DNA from: an uncultured Bacteroidales bacterium
GTDB lineage: Bacteria; Bacteroidota; Bacteroidia; Bacteroidales; Muribaculaceae
Assembly (NCBI GenBank): GCA_900542185.1
Contig: UQMZ01000007.1
Span: 39,785 to 103,784 of the forward strand
Length of the DNA stretch: 64,000 nucleotides
Reading direction: 5' to 3'
Part shown: positions 35,338 to 44,919 of the stretch, piece after piece
How positions within the stretch are numbered: the stretch's first letter is position 1
How the letters are laid out: each line of letters begins with the position of its first letter
The notes under the pieces: generated by a model
Seen by the model: the letters and a program-made list of their open reading frames with translations, nothing else
The model's database searches: none
What the model was told of the DNA's origin: nothing
Made by a program: the position numbers and the translations under genes

Positions 35338-36087
35338 ATGAGAAAAGCTATATACATACTGATGTCGGTCATGCTTTTAGGCATTTCGACCGTGCCGGTG
35401 GCCCAGGCTTCGACACGCGCCGAACGACGTCTTGTGACAAAAGGCAACAAGCTATACACCGAGCGCAAGTTCGTAGAGGCCGAAAGCGTCTATCAGGAAG
35501 CGCTGCGCGAAAATCCGCAGAGCACTTCCGCGCGCTATAACCTCGGGCTGTCTCAGTTGCGTCAGGTGAAGAACCTGAAGGATTCCACGCCCAAGACTCA
35601 GAAACTGATAGAGGGCGCCCGTCAGAATTTCACCGAAGCGTCACGCCAGGCTAAAGAGCGTCCCGGTATAGCCGCCAAGGCTAATTACAATCTTGGCAAC
35701 ATGGAATTCAATATGGAACAATATCAGAAAGCCATAGATTATTACAAGCAGTCGTTGCGCATCGATCCAAACGATGACAATGCCCGACGCAACCTGAGGA
35801 TTGCCCAAAAGAAGCTGCAACAGCAAAACAAGGATAAGAATCAACAGAACCAGGATCAGCAGGATCAGAAAGACAAACAGGATCAGAAAGATCAGCAGAA
35901 GCAACAACAGCAGCAACAGCAACAGGATCAGAAACAGCAGCCGCAGGAACAGAAGATAAACGAACAGACGGCCCAGCGGATTCTTCAGGCCATGGACAGC
36001 AAGGAAAACCAGACACGAGCCAGAGTTAACCGCGCCGCTAAAGGTGAAAAGAGCGTCGGTAACGGCCAAGCAAGAAAACGCTGGTAA
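35338..36087 (+). CDS. batC: BatC-like TPR protein with Gln/Lys/Asp-rich tail
   Basis: A 249-residue exported protein: signal peptide (to about ASTRA at residue 24-28), about three TPR units (NKLYTERKFVEAESVYQEAL; KANYNLGNMEFNMEQYQKAI), then a low-complexity segment at about 160-205 composed almost only of Gln, Lys and Asp (DNA 35810-35950, CAG/CAA/AAG/GAT codons). TPRs mediate protein contacts with the other Bat proteins. The low-complexity tract is prone to length variation. The Bat assignment rests on the position between batB and batD. Confidence 0.88.
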   Translation: MRKAIYILMSVMLLGISTVPVAQASTRAERRLVTKGNKLYTERKFVEAESVYQEALRENPQSTSARYNLGLSQLRQVKNLKDSTPKTQKLIEGARQNFTEASRQAKERPGIAAKANYNLGNMEFNMEQYQKAIDYYKQSLRIDPNDDNARRNLRIAQKKLQQQNKDKNQQNQDQQDQKDKQDQKDQQKQQQQQQQQDQKQQPQEQKINEQTAQRILQAMDSKENQTRARVNRAAKGEKSVGNGQARKRW

Positions 36088-36139
36088 CGCCGGGAGATGC
36101 TTTTCACCAATGTATTTATACCCAATGAGCTGACAAACT

Positions 36140-37045
36140 ATGAGAAAATTCCTGACAATATTGACCCTTTCCCTGATATGCTGTGCTGGTTTTGCCACGG
36201 CCCAGAAACAGGACATTGACAAACACAATCTCAGACTTAGCTGGAACCGGGATAAAATCAACCTGTATCATCATGAGCCGACTGTGCTGACCCTATATTT
36301 ATGGGTAAAAGGATATAATGTACAGGGAATAAGTAAATCGAAACAGTCATCGCACGACAAGGGAAAGTTCAGTTACCTTAAAGTAGCCGAATTCGACCAT
36401 CAGCCCCGGGTGGTTAAAAAAGATGGGGAGATATGGACCGTTTATCCTGTGGACAGTTACGCCATAGCCATGGACAAAGCCGGAAGGTATAAGCTGCATA
36501 ACGGTCGTTACGCAGTGGATCTTTCCATACCTGAGATATACGATGATCCGTTCTGGGGCAAAATGCAGATGATGAAGCCACAGCGAGTGGAAGTGCCAGT
36601 GAATCCGATTCAGATTACAGTTTCCGATCTACCTCCCGTACCCTTGAATACGGAATTTTCCGGGGCGGTAGGCGACTTTAAGGTCGAAGTGACAGTTCCA
36701 CCCGGAGATATCTTTATGAATGAGGAGGCAACTGCGATAGTGACCATAACGGGCAATGGATGGCTTGATGACGACACTCTTCCTGAATATCACGATGCAT
36801 TTCAGAAAGGGACGAAACTCAAATCATTCTCAGAGAATCGTAATCAATATCTGAGAGACGGAGAGATGATATCGGAACTTCAGATGGAATGCACGTTTAT
36901 CCCGACAGACAAAGACGCTGAAATCAGCCCCGTATGGATAGAGGTGTTCAATCCTCAAAAAGGGGTGTATGAAACTGTAAAATCCGATCCCGTCAAGGTA
37001 AAAGTACAGTCGATAGCCGCCAAGGCTCCAACTCACGACATATAA
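36140..37045 (+). CDS. Short BatD-like exported protein
   Basis: A 301-residue protein with a signal peptide ending near ATA-QK. It is all beta in appearance and contains a stretch also seen in BatD (PLNTEFSGAVGDFKVEVTVPP, DDPFWGKMQMMKP). It is about half the length of the next BatD protein and lacks that protein's C-terminal membrane helix, so it looks like a duplicated N-terminal half. A separate periplasmic subunit is likely. The next gene starts 8 bp downstream. Confidence 0.75.
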   Translation: MRKFLTILTLSLICCAGFATAQKQDIDKHNLRLSWNRDKINLYHHEPTVLTLYLWVKGYNVQGISKSKQSSHDKGKFSYLKVAEFDHQPRVVKKDGEIWTVYPVDSYAIAMDKAGRYKLHNGRYAVDLSIPEIYDDPFWGKMQMMKPQRVEVPVNPIQITVSDLPPVPLNTEFSGAVGDFKVEVTVPPGDIFMNEEATAIVTITGNGWLDDDTLPEYHDAFQKGTKLKSFSENRNQYLRDGEMISELQMECTFIPTDKDAEISPVWIEVFNPQKGVYETVKSDPVKVKVQSIAAKAPTHDI

Positions 37046-37053
37046 TCAGAGCG

Positions 37054-38889
37054 ATGAGAATAAAAAGATACATATTCCTGCTTACAGCGTTGGTGACCGG
37101 ACTGGCGGCAGCCTATGCGGCGGAAGTGCGTATGGAAGTCAGTCCCGGTCCCGGGCGTAGAAGCATAGAGGTAAAGGACCTGTTCTATATTACGATTGAG
37201 GTCGTGAACCTTGACGGGTCTCCGGCCCAGCCATCCAATGTGCCGGGAGCAAAGCTGGTATATTTCGACAGAACAGGCTCTTCGTCAAGCTTTACAAGCA
37301 TAAACGGCAAGACCAGCCGCAGCACGTCATACACATGGACGGCTACGTTGCGGGCTGAAAAGGAGGGAAATTACAGTTTCGGCCCTGTCGTTGTCGGCGG
37401 CGTGAAAAGTAATGTGGTGCATTACAACATCGGAAAGGCAATGCCGGCCCACAGGCAATCGGCCGCACAGCCCCAGGGTCAGACAGGACGTCAAGGCGGT
37501 GCGGACGATGACAAGCCGCAATACATAGGACATGGCGATCAGAACCTGTTCCTGCGCGCCAATGTGACCAAGACTTCGGCGTACGAACAGGAAGCCCTGG
37601 TATATACCGTCAAGCTGTACACAAGCTATGACGCAGTCAAATTCATTGGTGCCACGGCAGCTCCTAAATTCGACGGCTTCGTTGTGGAGGAATCAAAAGA
37701 CATCTCACAATCCCTTAGCTATGAGACCTATAACGGCAAATCGTATGCCACGGCTATCATAGCCCGCTACATCATCTTCCCGCAGATGACAGGAGCCCTG
37801 AAGGTGTCAGGCAACACATACACCATTTCCGTAGACCGTCGTGAATATTATCATGACCCGTTCTTCGGCAGCATGGCTTACAGCCAGCCGCTGCAGCTGA
37901 ATGTGACGCCTAACGACCTGGTGATTAACGTCAAACCGCTGCCGGCTCCCAAACCCGTTGATTTCAGCGGCGGTGTCGGCAAATTCAATATCACATCCCA
38001 GCTGAAAGATACTGAATTCAAATCCAACCAGACGGCATCAATAGTTTATACCGTATCAGGTACCGGCAATATAAAATACGTGCAGATGCCCGATCTGGCC
38101 ACGCTGTATCCTCCGCAACTCGAGATATACACCCCGACATCCACGCAGAATGTCAAGGTTGGTTCGTCATCGGTTTCCGGCAATGTCTCCTTCGACTATT
38201 CGTTCATGCCGCTGGAGGAAGGCACATTCAAGATTCCTGAAGTGAAGATGGTTTATTTCAACCCCGAGACTGGACAATACGAGACTTCCGTTGCTAAGGG
38301 TTATACCATAACTGTACAAAAGGGTAAAGGATCGGCCAAATCGCAGGCTCGTAAGAGACTGCATTTTGACTCGGAACTGCAGACCATAGATATTGACAGA
38401 CTCCACAAGGTGCATCGTCCCGTCGTGTACAAGGGCGCTTACTGGCTGTGGTTCATCATTCCGACAGCGGTTCTGTTGCTTAGCCTTGGCTTATGGATAC
38501 GATACAACCGGATGCATAAGGATATGGCCGCACTGAATATGCGCCGAGCAGACAAGATAGCCCGCAGACGCTTGCGAAAAGCAGCCGCCGCAATGAAGAA
38601 AAAGAACCGTGACCTTTTCTATGACGAGTTGCTTACCGCTCTATGGGGTTATTTAGGCGACAAACTCAAGATGCCTACCTCCGAGCTGCTGCGTGACAAT
38701 ATCCGACAGACTCTTGAATCACGCAACATTCCCGAGAATGTGACCGAGCGACTTATAGCTCTGGTTGACGAAGCCGAATTTGCAAAATATTCATCGGCAG
38801 GAGGCGATTCCGCAATGGACCGTGACTACAAGGAGGCAATAGAGGCAATCAACGAACTTGAAGACGCATTTAGAAAGACGAAGCAATGA
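37054..38889 (+). CDS. batD: BatD protein
   Basis: A 611-residue protein: signal peptide (1-22), repeated immunoglobulin-like periplasmic beta domains (VRMEVSPGPGRRSIEVKDLF, then NQTASIVYTVSGTGNIKYVQ), a C-terminal transmembrane helix (WLWFIIPTAVLLLSLGLWI, about 467-485) and a cytoplasmic helical tail with FYDELLTALWGYLGDKL. This is the typical BatD/oxygen-tolerance architecture. The stop overlaps the batE start by 4 bp. The Bat cluster is implicated in envelope stress and aerotolerance, without a defined biochemical activity. Confidence 0.92.
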   Translation: MRIKRYIFLLTALVTGLAAAYAAEVRMEVSPGPGRRSIEVKDLFYITIEVVNLDGSPAQPSNVPGAKLVYFDRTGSSSSFTSINGKTSRSTSYTWTATLRAEKEGNYSFGPVVVGGVKSNVVHYNIGKAMPAHRQSAAQPQGQTGRQGGADDDKPQYIGHGDQNLFLRANVTKTSAYEQEALVYTVKLYTSYDAVKFIGATAAPKFDGFVVEESKDISQSLSYETYNGKSYATAIIARYIIFPQMTGALKVSGNTYTISVDRREYYHDPFFGSMAYSQPLQLNVTPNDLVINVKPLPAPKPVDFSGGVGKFNITSQLKDTEFKSNQTASIVYTVSGTGNIKYVQMPDLATLYPPQLEIYTPTSTQNVKVGSSSVSGNVSFDYSFMPLEEGTFKIPEVKMVYFNPETGQYETSVAKGYTITVQKGKGSAKSQARKRLHFDSELQTIDIDRLHKVHRPVVYKGAYWLWFIIPTAVLLLSLGLWIRYNRMHKDMAALNMRRADKIARRRLRKAAAAMKKKNRDLFYDELLTALWGYLGDKLKMPTSELLRDNIRQTLESRNIPENVTERLIALVDEAEFAKYSSAGGDSAMDRDYKEAIEAINELEDAFRKTKQ

Positions 38890-39698
38890 CACATTATATA
38901 TTAAGAATATTCGCGGCGTTTGCATTGGCTGGCATTTTCGCAATGTCAAGCCAGGGAGCCACTCCGGAAGATGCCCGACAGGCGTATGACAAAGGCGACT
39001 ATGCCAAGGCTGTGGAGATATATCAGGAACTTGCCAAGACCCACGGCACATCGTCGGCACTGCTGTTCGACATGGGGCAGGCATACACACGGGCCGGTGA
39101 CCTGGGACACGGGATGCTGTGCTATCGCCGGGCATTGCAGCAGAACCCTTCCAACAGTCAGGCGCGCTCAAACATCAAGTATATCGAAAGCCGGGTACAG
39201 GACGGGAACACGGCCGAGCTCAAAGGCAAAAAGATATCGGTGGTGCCCGAAGATCCGTCGTTTTTCACTGTGCTGAAAAACTACATTACCCGACGCCACC
39301 ATACCAATACGTGGGCCACATGGAGCGGCATTACATTCGTATTGTTCTGCGTATGCCTTGCGCTCTACATATTCCAGGACAGGGTAATGCTCCGCAAGAT
39401 AGGATTTTTCGGAGCGATAGCCATGATCTCGATCAGTGTGCTGACACTGATATTCGCATTCATGGGAGCTCATGCTTCAGGCAGACAGGATGAAGGCGTG
39501 ATCACGGCATACAAGATAGAACTGAAGTCAGATCCATCCACATCCGCCAAGAACGTGACATCGCCTTTGGTACAGGGCACTGTAATGCAGATTATGGATA
39601 CGGAGAAAGCAGAAAACGGCCAACCGCAATGGTACAAAGTACGCTTCAACTCGGATTTAGCCGGATGGATCAGGAACGACTCCTTTGAACCAATCTGA
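38886..39698 (+). CDS. batE: BatE-like TPR/SH3 membrane protein
   Basis: A 270-residue protein: signal peptide (to about SSQGA), two to three TPR units (YDKGDYAKAVEIYQELAKT; LGHGMLCYRRALQQNPSNSQ), two transmembrane helices (about 141-157 and 171-193), then a bacterial SH3-like domain at the C-terminus (WYKVRFNSDLAGWIRNDSF). This is the BatE pattern. It ends the operon; a weak 6-bp stem (39728-39747) follows. Confidence 0.9.
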   Translation: MTHYILRIFAAFALAGIFAMSSQGATPEDARQAYDKGDYAKAVEIYQELAKTHGTSSALLFDMGQAYTRAGDLGHGMLCYRRALQQNPSNSQARSNIKYIESRVQDGNTAELKGKKISVVPEDPSFFTVLKNYITRRHHTNTWATWSGITFVLFCVCLALYIFQDRVMLRKIGFFGAIAMISISVLTLIFAFMGAHASGRQDEGVITAYKIELKSDPSTSAKNVTSPLVQGTVMQIMDTEKAENGQPQWYKVRFNSDLAGWIRNDSFEPI

Positions 39699-39762
39699 TA
39701 ATCAATGGAATAATAAAACTGCTGTCAGAATGTGTTATAAAACATTCCAAATTATTACATTT

Positions 39763-39770
39763 TATTTTTG
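39763..39770 (+). promoter_or_regulatory. -7 element upstream of the HTH/Usp/MutS2 unit
   Basis: TATTTTTG at 39763-39770, 97 bp before the first start codon. No consensus -33 was found. The leader contains a short AGAGC/GCTCT hairpin. Confidence 0.5.
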
Positions 39771-39866
39771 AAATAATCGAAAAAATGTATAATTTAGCAC
39801 TATGAGAGCCGAGGGAAACCGACAGCTCTACTAATACAAAGAATAAAAACTCAATACATACCGACC

Positions 39867-40124
39867 ATGAGCAAGACAATCACATTCAATGAGCTCCGTC
39901 GCATCAAGGACAGTTTGCCCGACGGCTCCACACATCGTATCGCAGACGAGTTGAACGTAACCGTACAGACGGTTCGGAACTATTTTGGAGGCGTCAATTA
40001 TGAGTTCGGCAAGAATGCCGCCATGCACATCGAACCGGGCCCCGACGGCGGTCTTGTGATATTGGACGATACCACGATCTATGACATGGCAATCAAGATT
40101 CTGGAGGAACAGAAGGAGAAATAA
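39867..40124 (+). CDS. Small HTH DNA-binding-like protein
   Basis: An 85-residue protein. The N-terminal half reads as a helix-turn-helix (THRIADELNVTVQTVRNYFGG, about 22-42) followed by a short beta-rich segment (GLVILDDTTIYDMAIKIL). Small proteins of this type are widespread in Bacteroidetes and annotated as DNA-binding; the target is unknown. Its TAA is immediately followed by the ATG of the Usp gene (TAAATG), so the two are probably translationally coupled. Confidence 0.75.
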   Translation: MSKTITFNELRRIKDSLPDGSTHRIADELNVTVQTVRNYFGGVNYEFGKNAAMHIEPGPDGGLVILDDTTIYDMAIKILEEQKEK

Positions 40125-41042
40125 ATGGAGAAAACACGTTCGGGAATGAGCAGACACATGCTCATTCCCGTCGATTTTTCAGATGCATCGATGTGTGCGG
40201 TGCGTGTGGGGTTTCGCTTCGCACGCGTTCTTGACATGACGCCAGTGCTGATGCACGTGTATCCGATGGTGTGGCTCGGAGAAGATACAGCCGGCGAATA
40301 CTTAGGCGAAAACAACCCTATGGAATCGGAATTGGCCGATGCCATAGCCGAGCGAGACATGATGCGTGCAGCCGAGCATCGTTTCAAGAAGTTCCGCAAG
40401 CAGTTGACCGAAAAGATAGAATCGGGCGAGATAGCGGATGTGAAATACACCACGCTGTTGCAGCAAGGCATCCCTGAAGACGAGATATTGGGCTACTGCC
40501 GCGAACAGCATCCCGGCATGGTGCTGATGTCTACGCGAGGAATATCACGAAAAGAGGAGGACCTGATAGGCAGCGTCACAGCCGAAGTGCTCGACTCGTG
40601 CGAGGTGCCCGTATTCACGATACCCGACAATTACCCTATAGAGGATTCCAAGACGTTGAAGCGGATGCTGATGTTCTGTACGCTGGACCAGTATGACATT
40701 CCTGCGCTGGAGAAACTGATGCATACGTTCAATTCTCCGGAAATCGACGTATGGCTTATGCCTGTGACCAATCGTCACGCCGCCACAGTGCAACAACTGC
40801 TGAACTCTCTGTTTGAGCAATTGTCGAATGTATGGCCCAACGCCACATTCCACGAGGCTCCGCTTCTCGATGCGAAAATCGACTCACAGTTAGAGACATT
40901 TATCAAGAATAATCAAATAGAACTTATCATAGCCCCGAACCGACGGGCCAGCATATTGACGCGCTTGTTCCGGCCGTCGGTGGCACATCAATGTCTGTTC
41001 ACAATCGACATTCCGATGCTTGCCCTCCCTGCAGATAAATGA
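40125..41042 (+). CDS. Tandem universal stress protein (UspA family)
   Basis: A 305-residue cytoplasmic protein with two Usp domains. The first (about 8-165) begins HMLIPVDFSDASMCAVRVGF and contains a GMVLMSTRG segment like the ATP-binding G-x2-G-x9-G(S/T) region. The second (about 175-303) is more divergent. Usp proteins respond to starvation and oxidative stress. It directly follows the HTH gene and overlaps mutS2 by 4 bp (ATGA), an uncommon partnership suggesting that DNA repair and stress signalling are co-regulated here. Confidence 0.85.
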   Translation: MEKTRSGMSRHMLIPVDFSDASMCAVRVGFRFARVLDMTPVLMHVYPMVWLGEDTAGEYLGENNPMESELADAIAERDMMRAAEHRFKKFRKQLTEKIESGEIADVKYTTLLQQGIPEDEILGYCREQHPGMVLMSTRGISRKEEDLIGSVTAEVLDSCEVPVFTIPDNYPIEDSKTLKRMLMFCTLDQYDIPALEKLMHTFNSPEIDVWLMPVTNRHAATVQQLLNSLFEQLSNVWPNATFHEAPLLDAKIDSQLETFIKNNQIELIIAPNRRASILTRLFRPSVAHQCLFTIDIPMLALPADK

Positions 41043-43513
41043 CGGATATAGAAATAAAGATTGGATTTGACGGAGTACGACGCAGTATTTCCGAATTCTG
41101 CGGTACGCACCAAGGCAAAGAGTGCGTGCTCGATATGTCGTTTTCACGCGATTATAACGCCATAATGCACTCATTGCGTTGTGTGGACGAGATGCGCGGT
41201 ATAATCGCTGCATCGCTGCCATACGCGGTGCCGTCACAACATAACATACTGCCATATCTTACGGAAATAAAAGCGACAAATTCATTCATGAGTTCCGACC
41301 GTCTTTACAAACTGTTGCAGATTCTGCTTTCGTTCAACGAAGTGCGCGCTTTCTATCGTGCCGCCGCCAAGGAGGAGCAGGATACTGATACCGGTACGTT
41401 CCTCTATCCACATCTGTCAAAAGAGCTGGAAAACCTGGGCAGCTTTCCGCAGCTGATATCCACAATCGGTAATTCCGTCAACAAGTTCGGAGAATTGAAA
41501 GACAATGCGTCACCTGCGCTGTATGAGATACGACAGTCCATCAAACGATCGCAGGGTTCGATGCAACGCATATTGCGGTCGGTTCTTGACCGTGCCATAA
41601 AGCAAGGCATCATCGATTCGGACGTTACGCCTGCCATCCGCGACGGACGCATGGTTATACCTGTCAATGCCGGAAACAAACGTGAGATAAGCGGAATAGT
41701 CCACGATGAAAGTGCCACCGGCAAGACTGTATTCATCGAACCGGCGGAAGTGGTGGAAGCCGGCAACAAAATGCGGGAGCTGGAGATGGACGAGCAACGC
41801 GAGGAGACTCGAATTCTGATTGACATAGCTGCTTCCATACGACCGCATATCGAAGACATCACCCGGTCGTGCCTTCTGTTGGGTCAACTCGATTTCATAA
41901 TAGCCAAAGCTAAATATGCAATCGAAACCGATGCGAGAATGCCTCACATCCAGTCCAAACCGGAGTTGGAATGGTATCATGCCGTGCATCCGGGACTGTT
42001 GCTGTCGTTGCGCGCGCAAGATAAAATGGTGGTGCCCCTCGACATCATACTTACTCCTGAAGACCGCATACTTATTATTTCCGGTCCCAATGCAGGTGGA
42101 AAATCCGTCACACTCAAGACTGTAGCCATCGTTCAATACATGATGCAATGCGGCGTGATGCCGACGTTGTACGAGAACTCGCACATGGGTCTGTTCCGAA
42201 ACATAATCATAGACATAGGCGATGAGCAGTCCATCGAGAACGAGCTGAGTACCTATTCTTCTCACCTGAGCAACATGCGCTATTTCCTGACTCATTCCGA
42301 CAGCAATACACTATTCCTGGCCGACGAGATGGGATCCGGCACCGAGCCGCAGATAGGCGGCGCCATGGCTCAGGCTATCCTCTCCAAACTTGGCAAATCA
42401 GGGGCATACGGCGTTGTCACAACCCACTATCAGAACCTGAAGACGTTCGCCGACAATACCGATGGATTCGTAAACGGAGCCATGCTTTACGACCGTCAGC
42501 ACCTTCAGCCCATGTTCAAATTGGAAATCGGCAACCCGGGAAGCTCGTTCGCACTTGACATCGCCCACAAGATGGGCTTGCCTCAGGATGTGATTGCCGC
42601 TGCGAAAGAGATTGTAGGCAGCGATTATGTCAACATGGACAAATATCTGAGCGACATAGCCCGCGACCGCAGATATTGGAGCAACAAACGGCAGAACATC
42701 AAGGAGAAAGAGCAGCGTCTTGACGATATCCTTGACAAATATGAGGCGCAGGCAGGCGACCTTAAGACACAGCGGCGCGCCATACTGGACGAGGCGAGGA
42801 AAGAGGCCCGTGAGATAGTCGAAGGACTTAACGCACGCATAGAGCGCACCATACTCGAAATCCGCAATAGCCAGGCTGAGAAGGAACGCACCAAGGCTTT
42901 GCGGGCCGAGCTCAAGGAGCATGTGGACGAAGTGTTGAATCCTGGATCGGAAAAGGAGTCGAAACTCCCCAAAAGTCTCAAGACCCCGAAACCAAGACGT
43001 AACCAGGCCTCCAAGCAACCGCAGGCTACGGCCAAGCAGCAGGAGAAACGGCCGCTGGCGGCAGGGGACTATGTCACCATGGAAGGGAGCACGACTCCGG
43101 GCCAGATACTGTCCATTTCCGGTAAAAAGGCGGAGGTGGCGTTCGGCGCGCTCCGTACATTCGTGGAGCTGTCCCGACTGAAAGCAGGTAAGAAGCCAAA
43201 AATGTCAGGACTCGGCACAAGTTCTGCAGGCGTGGTGAGTTCGGATGACAGCCGCACCCGACAGCTGAATTTCAATCGAGAGATAGACGTGCGCGGCATG
43301 AGGGCAGACGAGGCGTTGCAGGCCGTGATGTATTTTCTTGACGATGCCATTCAGTTCCAAGCAGATAAAGTAAGGATATTGCATGGCACCGGTCATGGTA
43401 TCCTCAAGACATTGATTCGCCAGCAGCTAAAGGCGAATCCGGCAGTGCGCGGCTTTGCAGACGAGGACATAAGGTTCGGAGGTGCCGGAATCACGGTGGT
43501 GGATCTTGAATAA
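41039..43513 (+). CDS. mutS2: MutS2 endonuclease/ATPase
   Basis: An 824-residue protein, typical MutS2 length. Order: MutS-type core and lever helices, ATPase with Walker A GPNAGGKS (349-356) and Walker B FLADEMGSGTEP, a coiled-coil (about 530-650), a Lys/Gln-rich linker (about 640-680), a KOW-like segment (GDYVTMEGSTTPGQILSI) and the C-terminal Smr nuclease domain with DVRGMRADEAL and ILHGTGHGIL. Roles described for MutS2 family members are suppression of recombination, oxidative damage repair and rescue of collided ribosomes. It overlaps the Usp gene by 4 bp and ends the unit. Confidence 0.96.
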   Translation: MTDIEIKIGFDGVRRSISEFCGTHQGKECVLDMSFSRDYNAIMHSLRCVDEMRGIIAASLPYAVPSQHNILPYLTEIKATNSFMSSDRLYKLLQILLSFNEVRAFYRAAAKEEQDTDTGTFLYPHLSKELENLGSFPQLISTIGNSVNKFGELKDNASPALYEIRQSIKRSQGSMQRILRSVLDRAIKQGIIDSDVTPAIRDGRMVIPVNAGNKREISGIVHDESATGKTVFIEPAEVVEAGNKMRELEMDEQREETRILIDIAASIRPHIEDITRSCLLLGQLDFIIAKAKYAIETDARMPHIQSKPELEWYHAVHPGLLLSLRAQDKMVVPLDIILTPEDRILIISGPNAGGKSVTLKTVAIVQYMMQCGVMPTLYENSHMGLFRNIIIDIGDEQSIENELSTYSSHLSNMRYFLTHSDSNTLFLADEMGSGTEPQIGGAMAQAILSKLGKSGAYGVVTTHYQNLKTFADNTDGFVNGAMLYDRQHLQPMFKLEIGNPGSSFALDIAHKMGLPQDVIAAAKEIVGSDYVNMDKYLSDIARDRRYWSNKRQNIKEKEQRLDDILDKYEAQAGDLKTQRRAILDEARKEAREIVEGLNARIERTILEIRNSQAEKERTKALRAELKEHVDEVLNPGSEKESKLPKSLKTPKPRRNQASKQPQATAKQQEKRPLAAGDYVTMEGSTTPGQILSISGKKAEVAFGALRTFVELSRLKAGKKPKMSGLGTSSAGVVSSDDSRTRQLNFNREIDVRGMRADEALQAVMYFLDDAIQFQADKVRILHGTGHGILKTLIRQQLKANPAVRGFADEDIRFGGAGITVVDLE

Positions 43514-43615
43514 TTGGATCGACGGAACTTAAGCGTCAGTATTGCGTACGCTATCATTACAATACAATCAGCTTCTCAAACGTTTAATTATTGATATCAA
43601 TTAAGCACCCAAACT

Positions 43616-44917
43616 ATGAAAATAGCAGTTGCAGGAACAGGATATGTAGGACTGAGCATCGCGGTATTGCTTGCTCAGCACAACAAGGTGACAGCAGTTG
43701 ACGTGATACCCGAAAAGGTGGAAATGCTCAACAAACGTCAGTCGCCGATAAAGGATGAGTATATCGAGAAATACCTGAAGGAAAAAGAACTTGACCTTAC
43801 AGCCACGCTGGATGGTGCCGCAGCGTACGCCGACGCGGAATATGTGGTGATAGCCGCTCCCACCAATTATGACCCGGTCAAGAATTATTTCGACACTCAC
43901 TGCATCGAAGACATAATAGACCTGGTGCTGAGCGTGAATCCACAGGCCGTGATGGTGATTAAGTCAACCATCCCGGTAGGTTACTGCCGCTCGCTCTATC
44001 TCAAGTATTACAACCGGGGAGTAAAAAAGATGAACCTGTTGTTTTTCCCCGAGTTCCTTCGCGAGAGCAAGGCATTGTACGACAACCTATATCCCTCGCG
44101 CATCATAGCAGGCATACCCCAGATTAAGAATCGTCCCGAGGATGCTGCCGAGAACGAAGCTATCGAAGCCATAGCCGACATACCGTTTCTTGACAAGGCG
44201 GCCCATACGTTCGCATCCTTGCTGCAGCAGGGCGCCATCGAGGAGAATATCCCCACTCTGTACATGGGCATCCAGGAGGCTGAGGCTGTCAAGCTGTTTG
44301 CCAATACATATCTGGCCCTGCGCGTAAGCTATTTCAACGAGCTGGACACATACGCCGAGGTGAAAGGTCTGGATTCCAGGAGCATCATAGAGGGAATCGG
44401 TCTCGATCCGCGGATCGGCACGCATTACAACAATCCCAGCTTCGGTTACGGAGGCTACTGTCTGCCCAAGGATTCGAAGCAGCTTCTGGCCAACTACGCC
44501 GATGTGCCTCAGAACATGATGTCGGCCATAGTGGAGAGCAACCGTACGCGCAAGGACTTCATAGCAGACCAGGTGCTTCATCTGGCCGGATATTATACCC
44601 GAAACGCCACATACGACTCCAGGAAGGAGCAGCCCTGCATAGTGGGAGTGTACCGACTTACCATGAAGTCGAATTCCGACAACTTCCGCCATTCATCCAT
44701 CCAGGGCGTGATGAAGCGCATCAAGGCAAAGGGCGCACAGGTTATAGTGTACGAGCCTACGCTGGAGAATGGCTCCACATTCTTCGGATCTCTTGTGGTA
44801 AACGATCTTGACACATTCAAGAGCAGGTGCAACGCCATCATAGCCAACCGGTATGATCCGGCGCTGGACGATGTGCTCGGCAAGGTGTACACACGCGATA
44901 TATTCAAACGAGACTAA
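43616..44917 (+). CDS. ugd: UDP-glucose 6-dehydrogenase
   Basis: A 433-residue enzyme that oxidises UDP-glucose to UDP-glucuronate with two NAD+. The N-terminal Rossmann motif is GTGYVGLS; the catalytic cysteine is Cys282 in GYGGYCLPKD. The ending resembles Ugd proteins of capsule clusters. It is 2 bp from the epimerase gene, which uses its product. A perfect TTGATATCAA palindrome (43591-43600) lies 16 bp before the start and could be an operator (inference). Confidence 0.96.
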   Translation: MKIAVAGTGYVGLSIAVLLAQHNKVTAVDVIPEKVEMLNKRQSPIKDEYIEKYLKEKELDLTATLDGAAAYADAEYVVIAAPTNYDPVKNYFDTHCIEDIIDLVLSVNPQAVMVIKSTIPVGYCRSLYLKYYNRGVKKMNLLFFPEFLRESKALYDNLYPSRIIAGIPQIKNRPEDAAENEAIEAIADIPFLDKAAHTFASLLQQGAIEENIPTLYMGIQEAEAVKLFANTYLALRVSYFNELDTYAEVKGLDSRSIIEGIGLDPRIGTHYNNPSFGYGGYCLPKDSKQLLANYADVPQNMMSAIVESNRTRKDFIADQVLHLAGYYTRNATYDSRKEQPCIVGVYRLTMKSNSDNFRHSSIQGVMKRIKAKGAQVIVYEPTLENGSTFFGSLVVNDLDTFKSRCNAIIANRYDPALDDVLGKVYTRDIFKRD

Positions 44918-44919
44918 TC

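Noticed and set aside
35820..35950. Tandem repeat resembling a CRISPR-like or minisatellite array
   Set aside because: The repeats are in-frame codons of a Gln/Lys/Asp tract without constant spacing or unique spacers.
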